DNA from: Tannerellaceae bacterium
GTDB taxonomy: Bacteria > Bacteroidota > Bacteroidia > Bacteroidales > Tannerellaceae
Direction: 5' to 3'
Length of the DNA stretch: 22,653 nucleotides
Assembly: GCA_031273385.1 (NCBI GenBank)
Contig: JAISRY010000009.1
Span: 1 to 22,653 of the forward strand
In this document: in pieces, positions 1-7,866 of the stretch
Layout: every line of letters begins with the position of its first letter
Position numbering within the stretch: the first letter of the stretch is position 1
Notes under the pieces: model-generated
The model's database searches: none
What the model saw: the letters and a program-made list of their open reading frames with translations, nothing else
Told to the model about the DNA's origin: nothing
Translations under genes and position numbers: made by a program

Positions 1-53
1 GTGGAGACACCTCCGATCGACCCGTCCGCCCTTGCGATCGGAGGTGTCTCCAC
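1..53. repeat. Perfect 19-bp inverted repeat (REP-like hairpin)
   Basis: The left arm GTGGAGACACCTCCGATCG (1-19) is exactly complementary to 35-53, with a 15-nt loop. It begins at the window edge, so a larger element may extend to the left. The sequence right after it contains an 11-bp direct repeat, TGCGCTCGGTC, at 58-68 and 86-96. This resembles the dispersed intergenic REP-like elements of many Bacteroidota, but genome copy number cannot be seen here. It could also act as a terminator for a gene left of the window, although no T-run follows the stem. Confidence 0.8.
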
Positions 54-269
54 TCGCTGCGCTCGGTCGACATGACGTTCTTGCTTGCGCTCGGTCCCCC
101 CCCTAACGGGATTGCTATCGCCGTCATTTCCCTTTTTGATAAACCTGGTTTATTGGGTACTCGCAATGACGGGAGCTTCTTGTTCATTCTCTTGAAATAT
201 ATCCGTCCACGCCTTGGTACAAATTTTATACTTTTTGGTACAAAATAGAACGAATGGCGCAAAAATCGA
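54..269. other. Non-coding stretch, no gene seen
   Basis: No reading frame here looks like a protein. The open frame running 150-515 on the minus strand reads through the inverted repeat and is low complexity. Visible structure is the 11-bp direct repeat at 58-68 / 86-96 and a 7-bp palindrome with a one-base centre, ATAAACC-T-GGTTTAT (139-153). The palindrome lies between two inversely oriented copies of a CGTCATT / AATGACG motif, which suggests a small remnant palindromic element. Confidence 0.55.
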
Positions 270-633
270 CCCCCAATAAAGTTTTCCTTTTTTTGCCTTC
301 ACCCCTTCACCTTTCTTGTAACATGCTGACTGATACCAGTATGTGGTGAAGGGAGGGTGAAGGGAGGTGAAGGAAGAGTGAAACGGCGCAGCGGGGAGGT
401 CAGTCCGCCTTATTGTTAAAATATTCGAACAACTGATGCCCGCACCGGCAAGAACGAATAGCAATAGATCATCGACTGATTTATACAATAAGAGCAAACT
501 GCTCCCCCCCTGCACCCCGTTTCACTCTTCCTTCACCTCCCTTCACCCTCCCTTCACCACATACTGGTATCAGTCAGCGTGTTACAAGAAAGGTGAAGGG
601 GTGAAGGCAAAAAAAGGGAAACTTTATTTGGGG
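270..633. repeat. 117-bp inverted repeat with 130-bp spacer
   Basis: Bases 270-386 pair with 517-633 without gaps. There are only three mismatches (274/629, 285/618, 324/579), two of which would be G-U pairs in RNA. Weaker complementarity continues outward to about 257 and 645. The spacer (387-516) has no recognisable gene. Each arm contains TTCAC motifs about one helical turn apart, an ACTGATACCAGT-type centre and an opposing GGTGAAGG motif, so each arm can also fold alone. No transposase or target-site duplication is visible. The two short open frames that cross the arms give the same translated peptide on opposite strands, as expected of a repeat and not of genes. Confidence 0.9.
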
Positions 634-661
634 GGATTTTTGCCCTGTTTTGTGGTTTCTC

Positions 662-697
662 CTTAAAATTCTTAAGCTTCTTAAGCTTTTTAAGCCG
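662..697. repeat. 9-nt periodic CTTAAG repeat, 4 units
   Basis: Four contiguous 9-nt units begin at 662, 671, 680 and 689: CTTAAAATT, CTTAAGCTT, CTTAAGCTT and TTTAAGCCG. The first six bases vary around the palindrome CTTAAG and the last three are variable. The same design recurs at 6606-6668. The local sequence is AT-rich and self-complementary. No adjacent gene end is visible, so its role here is unclear. Confidence 0.8.
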
Positions 698-751
698 TTT
701 CAATTTTTGGGAGAATGAAAAAGAAGCAGCCGTCAACCGCCTCTCTCAGCC

Positions 752-835
752 GGACGGGAGCTATTTTCAACGGGACGGGAGCCGTTCAGAATGGGACGGG
801 AGCTATTTTTATTCGGACGGGAGCTATTTCCGGTT
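752..835. repeat. 21-bp tandem array, 4 units
   Basis: Units start at 752, 773, 794 and 815, exactly 21 bp apart. All four begin GGACGGGAG. Three continue CTATTT, and the second continues CCGTTC. The last six or so bases of each unit vary. The period equals two turns of B-DNA, so the conserved cores lie on the same face of the helix. The next repeat family starts 22 bp after the fourth unit, keeping the phase. Confidence 0.9.
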
Positions 836-836
836 T

Positions 837-946
837 TACACAATTGTGTAGGCCGGGCTACATAACTGTGTAGCCCGCACTACACAATTGTCTATGTATG
901 ACTACACAACTATGTACGTCCGGCTACACTATTGTGTATGTGCGGA
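837..946. repeat. 22-bp palindrome array, 5 units
   Basis: Units start at 837, 859, 881, 903 and 925, exactly 22 bp apart. Each has a 14-bp palindromic or near-palindromic core followed by an 8-bp linker. The cores are TACACAATTGTGTA (perfect), TACATAACTGTGTA, TACACAATTGTCTA, TACACAACTATGTA and TACACTATTGTGTA. Most linkers are GC-rich. The arrangement resembles a series of dimeric protein-binding sites phased on one DNA face. No gene start is near: the closest gene ends at 986 on the minus strand. Confidence 0.92.
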
Positions 947-962
947 GAATGCTTCAGCCGCT

Positions 963-990
963 ATTCACTATTCGTTATTCACTATTCACT
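963..990. repeat. 7-bp tandem repeat, 4 units
   Basis: Four contiguous heptamers run ATTCACT, ATTCGTT, ATTCACT, ATTCACT. The array overlaps the TGA stop (986-988) of the minus-strand membrane protein gene. Unit gain or loss would therefore occur at or just beyond the end of that reading frame. Heptamer repeats of this kind arise by replication slippage. Confidence 0.85.
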
Positions 991-1606
991 GCTGTTCCAG
1001 GTTCTTGGAGAGGGTGCCGTAGATGGATGCTTGTACGCCGATGCTGAATGCGACAAAGATAATCGTCAGGGCAAGGAGGAAGAGGACATAGAGGAATATG
1101 ACACGGCTAAATACAAAGGCGAAAATGGTGATCGCCAACAGGTATAGGGCGCCTAACATGAGCATAACCAGGAAGATCGTCCATTTGTTGCCATACGTCA
1201 GTTTATTGCTTACGCTGATGGCCTCCGTCGGGTTCAGCCCTTTGTCGAGCAATAAAAGAATGGCCAGCGACCAGGCTATCGAAATCGTAATGCCGGGGAT
1301 AAGCAAGAAAAACAATCCAAGAGAAGAGCCTATCACTACCAATCCGGCGGTCAGGAAATATTCGCCGATGTAGCGGTAATATTTTTTGTCGAAGATACTA
1401 AAGGGGGAGAATACCGTTCCCCGGCTCAGTTGCAGGGGCAAGGTGGAGATCGCAATCGTAGTCCCCACGTTTACGTAAGGAATCCATATCGTCAGCAGCC
1501 ATAACACAAGCGCTCCTAAGAGGGAGGGTATGTTTTTCATACCGTACTCGAAACCATCGGTTAGAACGCGGGAAAAATCGAGGGTTGTTCCGTTTTTTAC
1601 TTCCAT
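986..1606 (-). CDS. Polytopic inner-membrane protein of unknown function
   Basis: This 206-residue protein is dominated by hydrophobic blocks at about residues 26-60, 83-120 and 141-197, enough for five or six membrane segments. A polar stretch near 120-140 (NPTEAISVSNKLTYGNKW) resembles the loop seen in several small membrane families of the DUF975 / glycerophosphodiester phosphodiesterase membrane-domain type, in which a charged helix precedes a tryptophan and the next membrane span. I cannot assign a function. It starts at ATG 1606 and is divergent from rpoN across a 162-bp gap. Its stop codon lies inside a heptamer repeat. No signal peptide or catalytic motif is visible. Coding is likely because of the long coherent membrane topology. 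Confidence 0.8.
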   Translation of the reverse strand: MEVKNGTTLDFSRVLTDGFEYGMKNIPSLLGALVLWLLTIWIPYVNVGTTIAISTLPLQLSRGTVFSPFSIFDKKYYRYIGEYFLTAGLVVIGSSLGLFFLLIPGITISIAWSLAILLLLDKGLNPTEAISVSNKLTYGNKWTIFLVMLMLGALYLLAITIFAFVFSRVIFLYVLFLLALTIIFVAFSIGVQASIYGTLSKNLEQQ

Positions 1607-1716
1607 GATGTTGATTTATTTTAGATTAGCTTATGTAAAGGTGCACCCTTTTTAGCACAAGGCAAAAAGCGCAGTCGTAATTATTGTTAAGAACAACGAA
1701 ATTCATAATTATGGCT

Positions 1717-1724
1717 TATATTTG
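1717..1724 (+). promoter_or_regulatory. Putative -7 box upstream of rpoN
   Basis: TATATTTG matches the Bacteroidota -7 consensus TAnnTTTG and lies 44 bp before the rpoN start. No clear TTTG is found 19-21 nt upstream, so the -33 half is weak. It would serve rpoN and probably the genes behind it. Confidence 0.5.
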
Positions 1725-1768
1725 CACTGGATAAAAACGGAATAAAATCGTAAGAGAACGTTGATGAT

Positions 1769-3226
1769 ATGCTGAGACAACAGTTACAACAAAAGTTGCA
1801 ACAAAAGCTTTCTCCTCAACAGATTCAATTGATCAGGCTACTGGAGCTTCCGGCCATTGAACTGGAGGAACGGATCAAGCATGAGCTGGAGGAAAATCCC
1901 GCTTTGGAAGAGGGGAGGGAGCTGACGGATGAGTTTGAACAGGGCGACGAAGAAAGCGCAGAGAATGAGGCCGCCGGAAATGAAACGGAGGCCGACCTGT
2001 CGCTGGGCGATTACCTGACGGAAGACGATATCCCCGATTATAAACTGCGGGAAATACATGAACGGGTGGAGCGGAAAGAGGATATTCCCTTTTCGGTCGG
2101 CCAGTCGCTGAACGAGTACCTGTTGCAGCAACTGGGGTTGCGCGATTTGCCGGAGAAAGAGATGATGATCGCCCAATACATCATCGGCAATATGGACGAC
2201 GACGGGTATCTGCGGCGCGACTTCTCATCCATCGCCGACGACCTGGCCTTTCAGGTGGGGCAGGATGTCAAGGAGGAGGAGATAGCCGCCATGCTCCACG
2301 TCGTGCAGGACTTCGACCCTCCCGGCATTTGCGCCCGCAACCTGCAGGAGTGCCTGCTTTTGCAGTTGGAGAAAAAGGAGAAGACCGAAGTCGTCGAGCT
2401 GGCGATCCGTATCCTGAGCCAGTACTTCGGCGAGTTTACCCGTAAGCATTACGACAAGATACAGCGGGCGTTCGACCTGGATGAAGAGGCGTTGAAAAAT
2501 GTCGTCCAGGAAATAACGACGCTGAACCCGAAGCCCGGCAACGGCTGGGACAGCTCCATCGAAACGGCCATGAGCCAGGTGACGCCCGACTTTATCGTCG
2601 AGGCCTATAACGGGGAGCTGTTCCTGAGTATGAACAACCGCGGCGTGCCGGATCTGCGTATCAACCACGAGTACTCCGACATGCTCCGCAACTACTCCTC
2701 GAATAAGGCCAACCAGACGCCGGAAATACGCGACGCCGTCCTGTTCGTAAAGCAGAAGCTGGATTCGGCGCAATGGTTTATCAATGCCATCAAGCAGCGG
2801 CAAGAGACGTTGCAGCGGACGATGGAGGCGATCATCGCGCTACAGCGGGAATTTTTCCTTACCGGCGACGAGTCGACCCTGAGGCCTATGATACTGAAAG
2901 ATGTCTCTGAGCCTGCCGGATATGACATATCGACCATCTCCCGCGTGAGCAACAGTAAATATGTACAGACCAACTTCGGCATCTATCCCCTGAAATATTT
3001 CTTTTCCGAATCCATGTATATGGATAGCGGCGAAGAGGTGTCGACGCGCGAGATAAAGAAGATCATGAAAGATTATATTCAGGGCGAAGACAAGCGCAAA
3101 CCGCTCACCGACGAAGAGTTGGCCGGTATCCTGAAAGAGAAGGGCTACCTGATCGCCCGCCGTACGGTGGCCAAATACCGCGAGCAGCTGGATATTCCGG
3201 TTGCCCGCCTCAGAAAAGAACTATAA
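1769..3226 (+). CDS. rpoN: RNA polymerase sigma-54 factor
   Basis: This is the alternative sigma factor that directs RNA polymerase to -24/-12 promoters and needs AAA+ activators to open DNA. At 485 residues the length is typical. Residues 1-50 form the glutamine- and leucine-rich Region I (LSPQQIQLIRLLELPAIELE). An acidic Region II follows at about 50-85, then the core-binding domain and a helix-turn-helix region. The diagnostic RpoN box ARRTVAKYRE is at residues 463-472. It is the first gene of a tightly spaced plus-strand run with the PAP2-like gene 13 nt downstream. ATG 1769 begins the canonical Region I sequence. No activator ATPase gene is present in the window. Confidence 0.97.
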   Translation: MLRQQLQQKLQQKLSPQQIQLIRLLELPAIELEERIKHELEENPALEEGRELTDEFEQGDEESAENEAAGNETEADLSLGDYLTEDDIPDYKLREIHERVERKEDIPFSVGQSLNEYLLQQLGLRDLPEKEMMIAQYIIGNMDDDGYLRRDFSSIADDLAFQVGQDVKEEEIAAMLHVVQDFDPPGICARNLQECLLLQLEKKEKTEVVELAIRILSQYFGEFTRKHYDKIQRAFDLDEEALKNVVQEITTLNPKPGNGWDSSIETAMSQVTPDFIVEAYNGELFLSMNNRGVPDLRINHEYSDMLRNYSSNKANQTPEIRDAVLFVKQKLDSAQWFINAIKQRQETLQRTMEAIIALQREFFLTGDESTLRPMILKDVSEPAGYDISTISRVSNSKYVQTNFGIYPLKYFFSESMYMDSGEEVSTREIKKIMKDYIQGEDKRKPLTDEELAGILKEKGYLIARRTVAKYREQLDIPVARLRKEL

Positions 3227-3239
3227 ATAAGGACACGAT

Positions 3240-3860
3240 ATGAAACTGTTCGCTATTATCACCTCCGTCGTTTTTCATCCGTTGCTGATGGTCACGTATG
3301 GTATGTTGCTGATGTTGAATCTGACCTACCTCTCGATCTATCCCGTGCCGCTCAAGTTATACCTGGCCGGCGGGGCGTTCCTGACTACGGCGTTCATCCC
3401 CGCCCTGCTCGTCTTGCTGATGATCCGGAGCGGGCGGGTGGCGGATGCGGAGCTGACCGGGCGGCAGGAAAGGGCGATCCCCTACCTGATCGTGATCATG
3501 TCCCAACTCATTTGCCTCTTTTACCTCTATAAGATGCATGTGCCTTTCTGGTTGCTTTCCCTGTTTGCGGGGGGCTGCGCGGCGTTGCTCGTCGCTTTGT
3601 GCATCAACTTCTACTGGAAGATCAGCGCACATGCGATCGGTATCGGCGGGTTGCTGGGCGCGCTGATGGGTGTGTCGCGTATCCAGATGATCAATCCTTA
3701 CGGGATGTTTATCCTTGTTCTTTTGGCCGTCGGGCTGGTCTGTACCGCCCGCGTCTTACTAAAAAAACATACACTTATGCAGGTGTATGCAGGTTTTGGT
3801 TTGGGATTTATATGTACCTTTGGAGCCTCGATTGTGAGTTTTATCTATTTATTCATTTAA
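3240..3860 (+). CDS. PAP2-like integral membrane protein
   Basis: This 206-residue protein has about six membrane segments. Traces of phosphatase PAP2 motifs are visible: KISAH around residues 127-131 aligns with the PSGH motif, and R171...H177...Q181 followed by a glycine-rich span aligns with the last motif, SRxxxxxHxxxD. The usual first motif KxxxxxxRP is represented only by [11 protein letters not shown] (71-81), and the terminal aspartate is replaced by glutamine. It may act on a lipid phosphate, or it may be a non-catalytic relative. A GGA ribosome-binding element lies just upstream (3231-3233). It sits between rpoN and gcvH, 13 and 16 nt from them, so co-transcription is likely. Confidence 0.75.
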   Translation: MKLFAIITSVVFHPLLMVTYGMLLMLNLTYLSIYPVPLKLYLAGGAFLTTAFIPALLVLLMIRSGRVADAELTGRQERAIPYLIVIMSQLICLFYLYKMHVPFWLLSLFAGGCAALLVALCINFYWKISAHAIGIGGLLGALMGVSRIQMINPYGMFILVLLAVGLVCTARVLLKKHTLMQVYAGFGLGFICTFGASIVSFIYLFI

Positions 3861-3876
3861 TAAAAACACTAAACGT

Positions 3877-4257
3877 ATGAATTTTCCTGCTGATTTAAAG
3901 TACACTAAAGACCACGAATGGATTCGTGTAGATGGGAATGAAGCTCTTGTCGGTATCACCGATTATGCACAGGGCGAACTGGGAGAAATAGTTTATGTCG
4001 ATATCTCAACGGAGGGGGAAACGCTGGGCAAAGAGGAGGTCTTCGGCTCGATCGAAGCGGTAAAAACCGTCTCCGACCTGTTCATGCCCGTTTCGGGTGA
4101 AATATTGGAGGTGAATACCGCACTGGAAGATATGCCCGAACTGGTCAACGAAGAGGCCTACGGAAAGGGGTGGCTGATCAGGATCGCCGTTTCCAACCCC
4201 GCCGAGCTGGAAGAGTTGTTGTCGGCTTCGGCCTACCGGGAATTAATAGGAAAATAA
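3877..4257 (+). CDS. gcvH: Glycine cleavage system H protein
   Basis: GcvH is the lipoyl carrier that shuttles the aminomethyl group between the P, T and L proteins during glycine decarboxylation. The 126-residue protein begins with the family pattern [12 protein letters not shown] and has the lipoylation motif [12 protein letters not shown] with the attachment lysine at residue 63. The GKGWLIRI segment near 136-143 of the usual alignment is present toward the C-terminus. Length and motifs are complete, so it should be functional. No gcvT or gcvP gene is in the window. It is 16 nt after the PAP2-like gene and 11 nt before purE. In bacteria with few lipoyl proteins GcvH can also serve as a lipoate relay, but nothing here tests that. 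Confidence 0.96.
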   Translation: MNFPADLKYTKDHEWIRVDGNEALVGITDYAQGELGEIVYVDISTEGETLGKEEVFGSIEAVKTVSDLFMPVSGEILEVNTALEDMPELVNEEAYGKGWLIRIAVSNPAELEELLSASAYRELIGK

Positions 4258-4268
4258 GCCGGTAAGCC

Positions 4269-4775
4269 ATGTCACCAATCGTCAGTATCATTATGGGCAG
4301 CATGTCAGACCTGCCCGTCATGGAAAAAACAGCCGCTTTCCTGGATGAGATGGAAGTCCCTTTCGAGATGCACGCCCTCTCCGCCCACCGTACGCCGGAA
4401 GAGGTCGAAGCCTTTGCGAAAGGGGCGAAAGGGCGGGGGATCAAAGTCATTATCGCCGCCGCAGGTATGGCGGCGCATTTGTGCGGCGTCATCGCTGCAA
4501 TGACGACGGTTCCCGTCATCGGCGTACCCATTCGTTCCACCCTTGACGGGATGGACGCCCTGTTGGCCATCGTACAGATGCCGCCGGGCGTCCCCGTGGC
4601 AACGGTGGGTATCAACGGGTCGCTCAATGCCGGCATACTGGCCGTACAGATCCTGTCCACCGGCGATGAAACGCTCCAGCATAAACTAAGCGCCTATAAG
4701 GAGGGCCTCAAAAAGAAGATCGTAGAGGCCAACGCCGGACTGGCTGAAGTGTCATTCAAATACAAAACAAACTGA
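4269..4775 (+). CDS. purE: N5-carboxyaminoimidazole ribonucleotide mutase
   Basis: PurE converts N5-CAIR to CAIR in purine synthesis. The 168-residue length and the motifs MGSMSDLP (9-16), SAHRTP with catalytic His40, and GVPIRS fit class I bacterial PurE. One unusual position is visible: the conserved GGAAHLPG loop reads GMAAHLCG, with Cys72 where proline is usual. The codon is TGC, so this would need more than one base change from any proline codon. The partner purK is not adjacent. The gene follows gcvH by 11 nt and precedes ispG by 35 nt. Confidence 0.96.
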   Translation: MSPIVSIIMGSMSDLPVMEKTAAFLDEMEVPFEMHALSAHRTPEEVEAFAKGAKGRGIKVIIAAAGMAAHLCGVIAAMTTVPVIGVPIRSTLDGMDALLAIVQMPPGVPVATVGINGSLNAGILAVQILSTGDETLQHKLSAYKEGLKKKIVEANAGLAEVSFKYKTN

Positions 4776-4810
4776 ACCGGCATTGGGTAAACGGCCAATG
4801 ACCTCTCTCT

Positions 4811-6601
<1,791 letters not shown>

Positions 6602-6605
6602 GGCT

Positions 6606-6668
6606 TTTAAGAATCTTAAGAATCTTAAGATCCTTAAGATTCTTAAATGACTTAAGCCTCTTAAAGAG
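6606..6668. terminator. 9-nt periodic CTTAAG block, probable bidirectional terminator
   Basis: Seven contiguous 9-nt units start at 6606, 6615, 6624, 6633, 6642, 6651 and 6660, each built on CTTAAG or a one-base variant. The repetition makes it self-complementary: 6616-6628 pairs perfectly with 6634-6646 (13 bp, 5-nt loop), and outer bases 6602-6611 pair imperfectly with about 6660-6670. It fills the gap between the convergent ends of ispG (6601) and the MFS gene (6691), the position expected for a two-way terminator. No strong T-tract follows, so termination is inferred from folding and position. Confidence 0.65.
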
Positions 6669-6690
6669 CCAAGACGATAGTCCCACTCAC

Positions 6691-7866
6691 TTAGGGCTTA
6701 TTCTTCTCATAAGACGGTTTTGCCAGCCAGAGATAGGTGAAGAGCGCCAGCAGGCAGCAGCCTGCGCCGGTCAGGTATGCCGCCGCAAGGGAGATGGAGG
6801 ATGAGATATATCCGGCAGACAACATCCCGATACCCACCCCCAGGTCAAAGGAGGTCAAATAGGTTGACGTAGCCGTACCGCGCATATTATGCGGCGCAAC
6901 GTTGACGAAGAGATACTGGAAAGCCGGTATGCTGATCCCGAAACTGATCCCGATAACCAACGCCGAAACAAAGAACACCGTCTCGTTATGGAACGTGGAG
7001 AAAATGACGAACGCACAGCTCAGGGAGATCAGCGAAACGATGGAAACGAGATGCACCTTGCCCCTATCGATCAGCTTTCCGCTTATCAGGCGGGCAATAC
7101 CTACCCCTATCGCCATAAAGATAAAGAAATAGCCGGGATTGGCGATGTCAATCTCTTTCCCGTACAGCACCACAAAGGAGACGATCATCCCATACGGAAC
7201 CGCGCTCAGCAAATAGGAGGGGACAAAGGGCAACGCCTTTATCAACACGAAGCGGTCTAGCGAAAGGGGAGGGCGCACCGCCTTTTCCCGCCTGGGATAA
7301 CGGATCAACAGGACAGAGCCCACGCCAATAAAGGCAATCACCATCGCAACGATCACCAGCGCAGGAAAGCCCCTCATGTCATAGAGCGATACGGCAGCCA
7401 ATGGCGCCAGCGACATCGAGAGGTTCAGCATCAGCCCATAGAAGCCCATCCCCTCCCCACGCCTTTTCGACGGGATAACATCAATCGCGATCGTATTCCC
7501 CGATACGGACGTCAGCCCCATAAAGCCGCCCTGCACGAAGCGGACGGCCATGACCGCCATGACGGTCATCGCGAAGAGATACCCCAGAAACAGCGTCGAG
7601 AACATCAGGAAAGCAAACAGGTACAACGGCTTGCGGGAGATGCTGTCCACCAGATACCCCGAAAAGGGGCGTATGCACAACAACCCGATCGTATAGCTGG
7701 ACAAGGCCAATCCCACGCGGGAAACGTCGATACCCAGCTCCTCCACAAGATAAACCGGCATCGTCGGCATCAACATGTAAAAGGCAAAACTCATCAGGAA
7801 ATAAGAGATGCAACATTGAATGAAATTACGATTCCAAAGTTGAGGTTTCATGTCGTTCATATTCAT
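6691..7866 (-). CDS. Major facilitator superfamily transporter
   Basis: This 391-residue protein has about twelve membrane segments split by a central basic loop near residues 190-205 (RYPRREK). MFS motif A is clear between segments 2 and 3: G70-Y-L-V-D74-S-I-S-R78-K79. It most resembles the drug or sugar efflux permease branch (arabinose-efflux type), but the substrate cannot be read from the sequence. Its ATG (7864-7866) overlaps the TGA of the ABC-F gene as ATGA, which points to translational coupling. An in-frame ATG two codons later is an alternative start. It converges with ispG across the CTTAAG hairpin block. Confidence 0.93.
   Translation of the reverse strand: MNMNDMKPQLWNRNFIQCCISYFLMSFAFYMLMPTMPVYLVEELGIDVSRVGLALSSYTIGLLCIRPFSGYLVDSISRKPLYLFAFLMFSTLFLGYLFAMTVMAVMAVRFVQGGFMGLTSVSGNTIAIDVIPSKRRGEGMGFYGLMLNLSMSLAPLAAVSLYDMRGFPALVIVAMVIAFIGVGSVLLIRYPRREKAVRPPLSLDRFVLIKALPFVPSYLLSAVPYGMIVSFVVLYGKEIDIANPGYFFIFMAIGVGIARLISGKLIDRGKVHLVSIVSLISLSCAFVIFSTFHNETVFFVSALVIGISFGISIPAFQYLFVNVAPHNMRGTATSTYLTSFDLGVGIGMLSAGYISSSISLAAAYLTGAGCCLLALFTYLWLAKPSYEKNKP

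Noticed and set aside
270..633. Transposon or insertion sequence
   Set aside because: No transposase reading frame is found in the spacer and no target-site duplication outside the arms.
150..666. Two overlapping open frames on opposite strands (150-515 minus, 436-666 plus) with a shared peptide
   Set aside because: The shared peptide is the translation of the two inverted-repeat arms. Composition is low complexity and there is no family resemblance, so these are not called as genes.
752..946. Possible CRISPR array
   Set aside because: Units are 21-22 bp in total with linkers of 8 bp or less and variable repeats. There are no spacers of 30 bp and no cas genes.
1711..1726. Possible sigma-54 promoter upstream of rpoN (TGGC ... 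TTGCA)
   Set aside because: The GG and GC elements are separated by 9 nt instead of the required 10. The same bases fit the Bacteroidota -7 box better.
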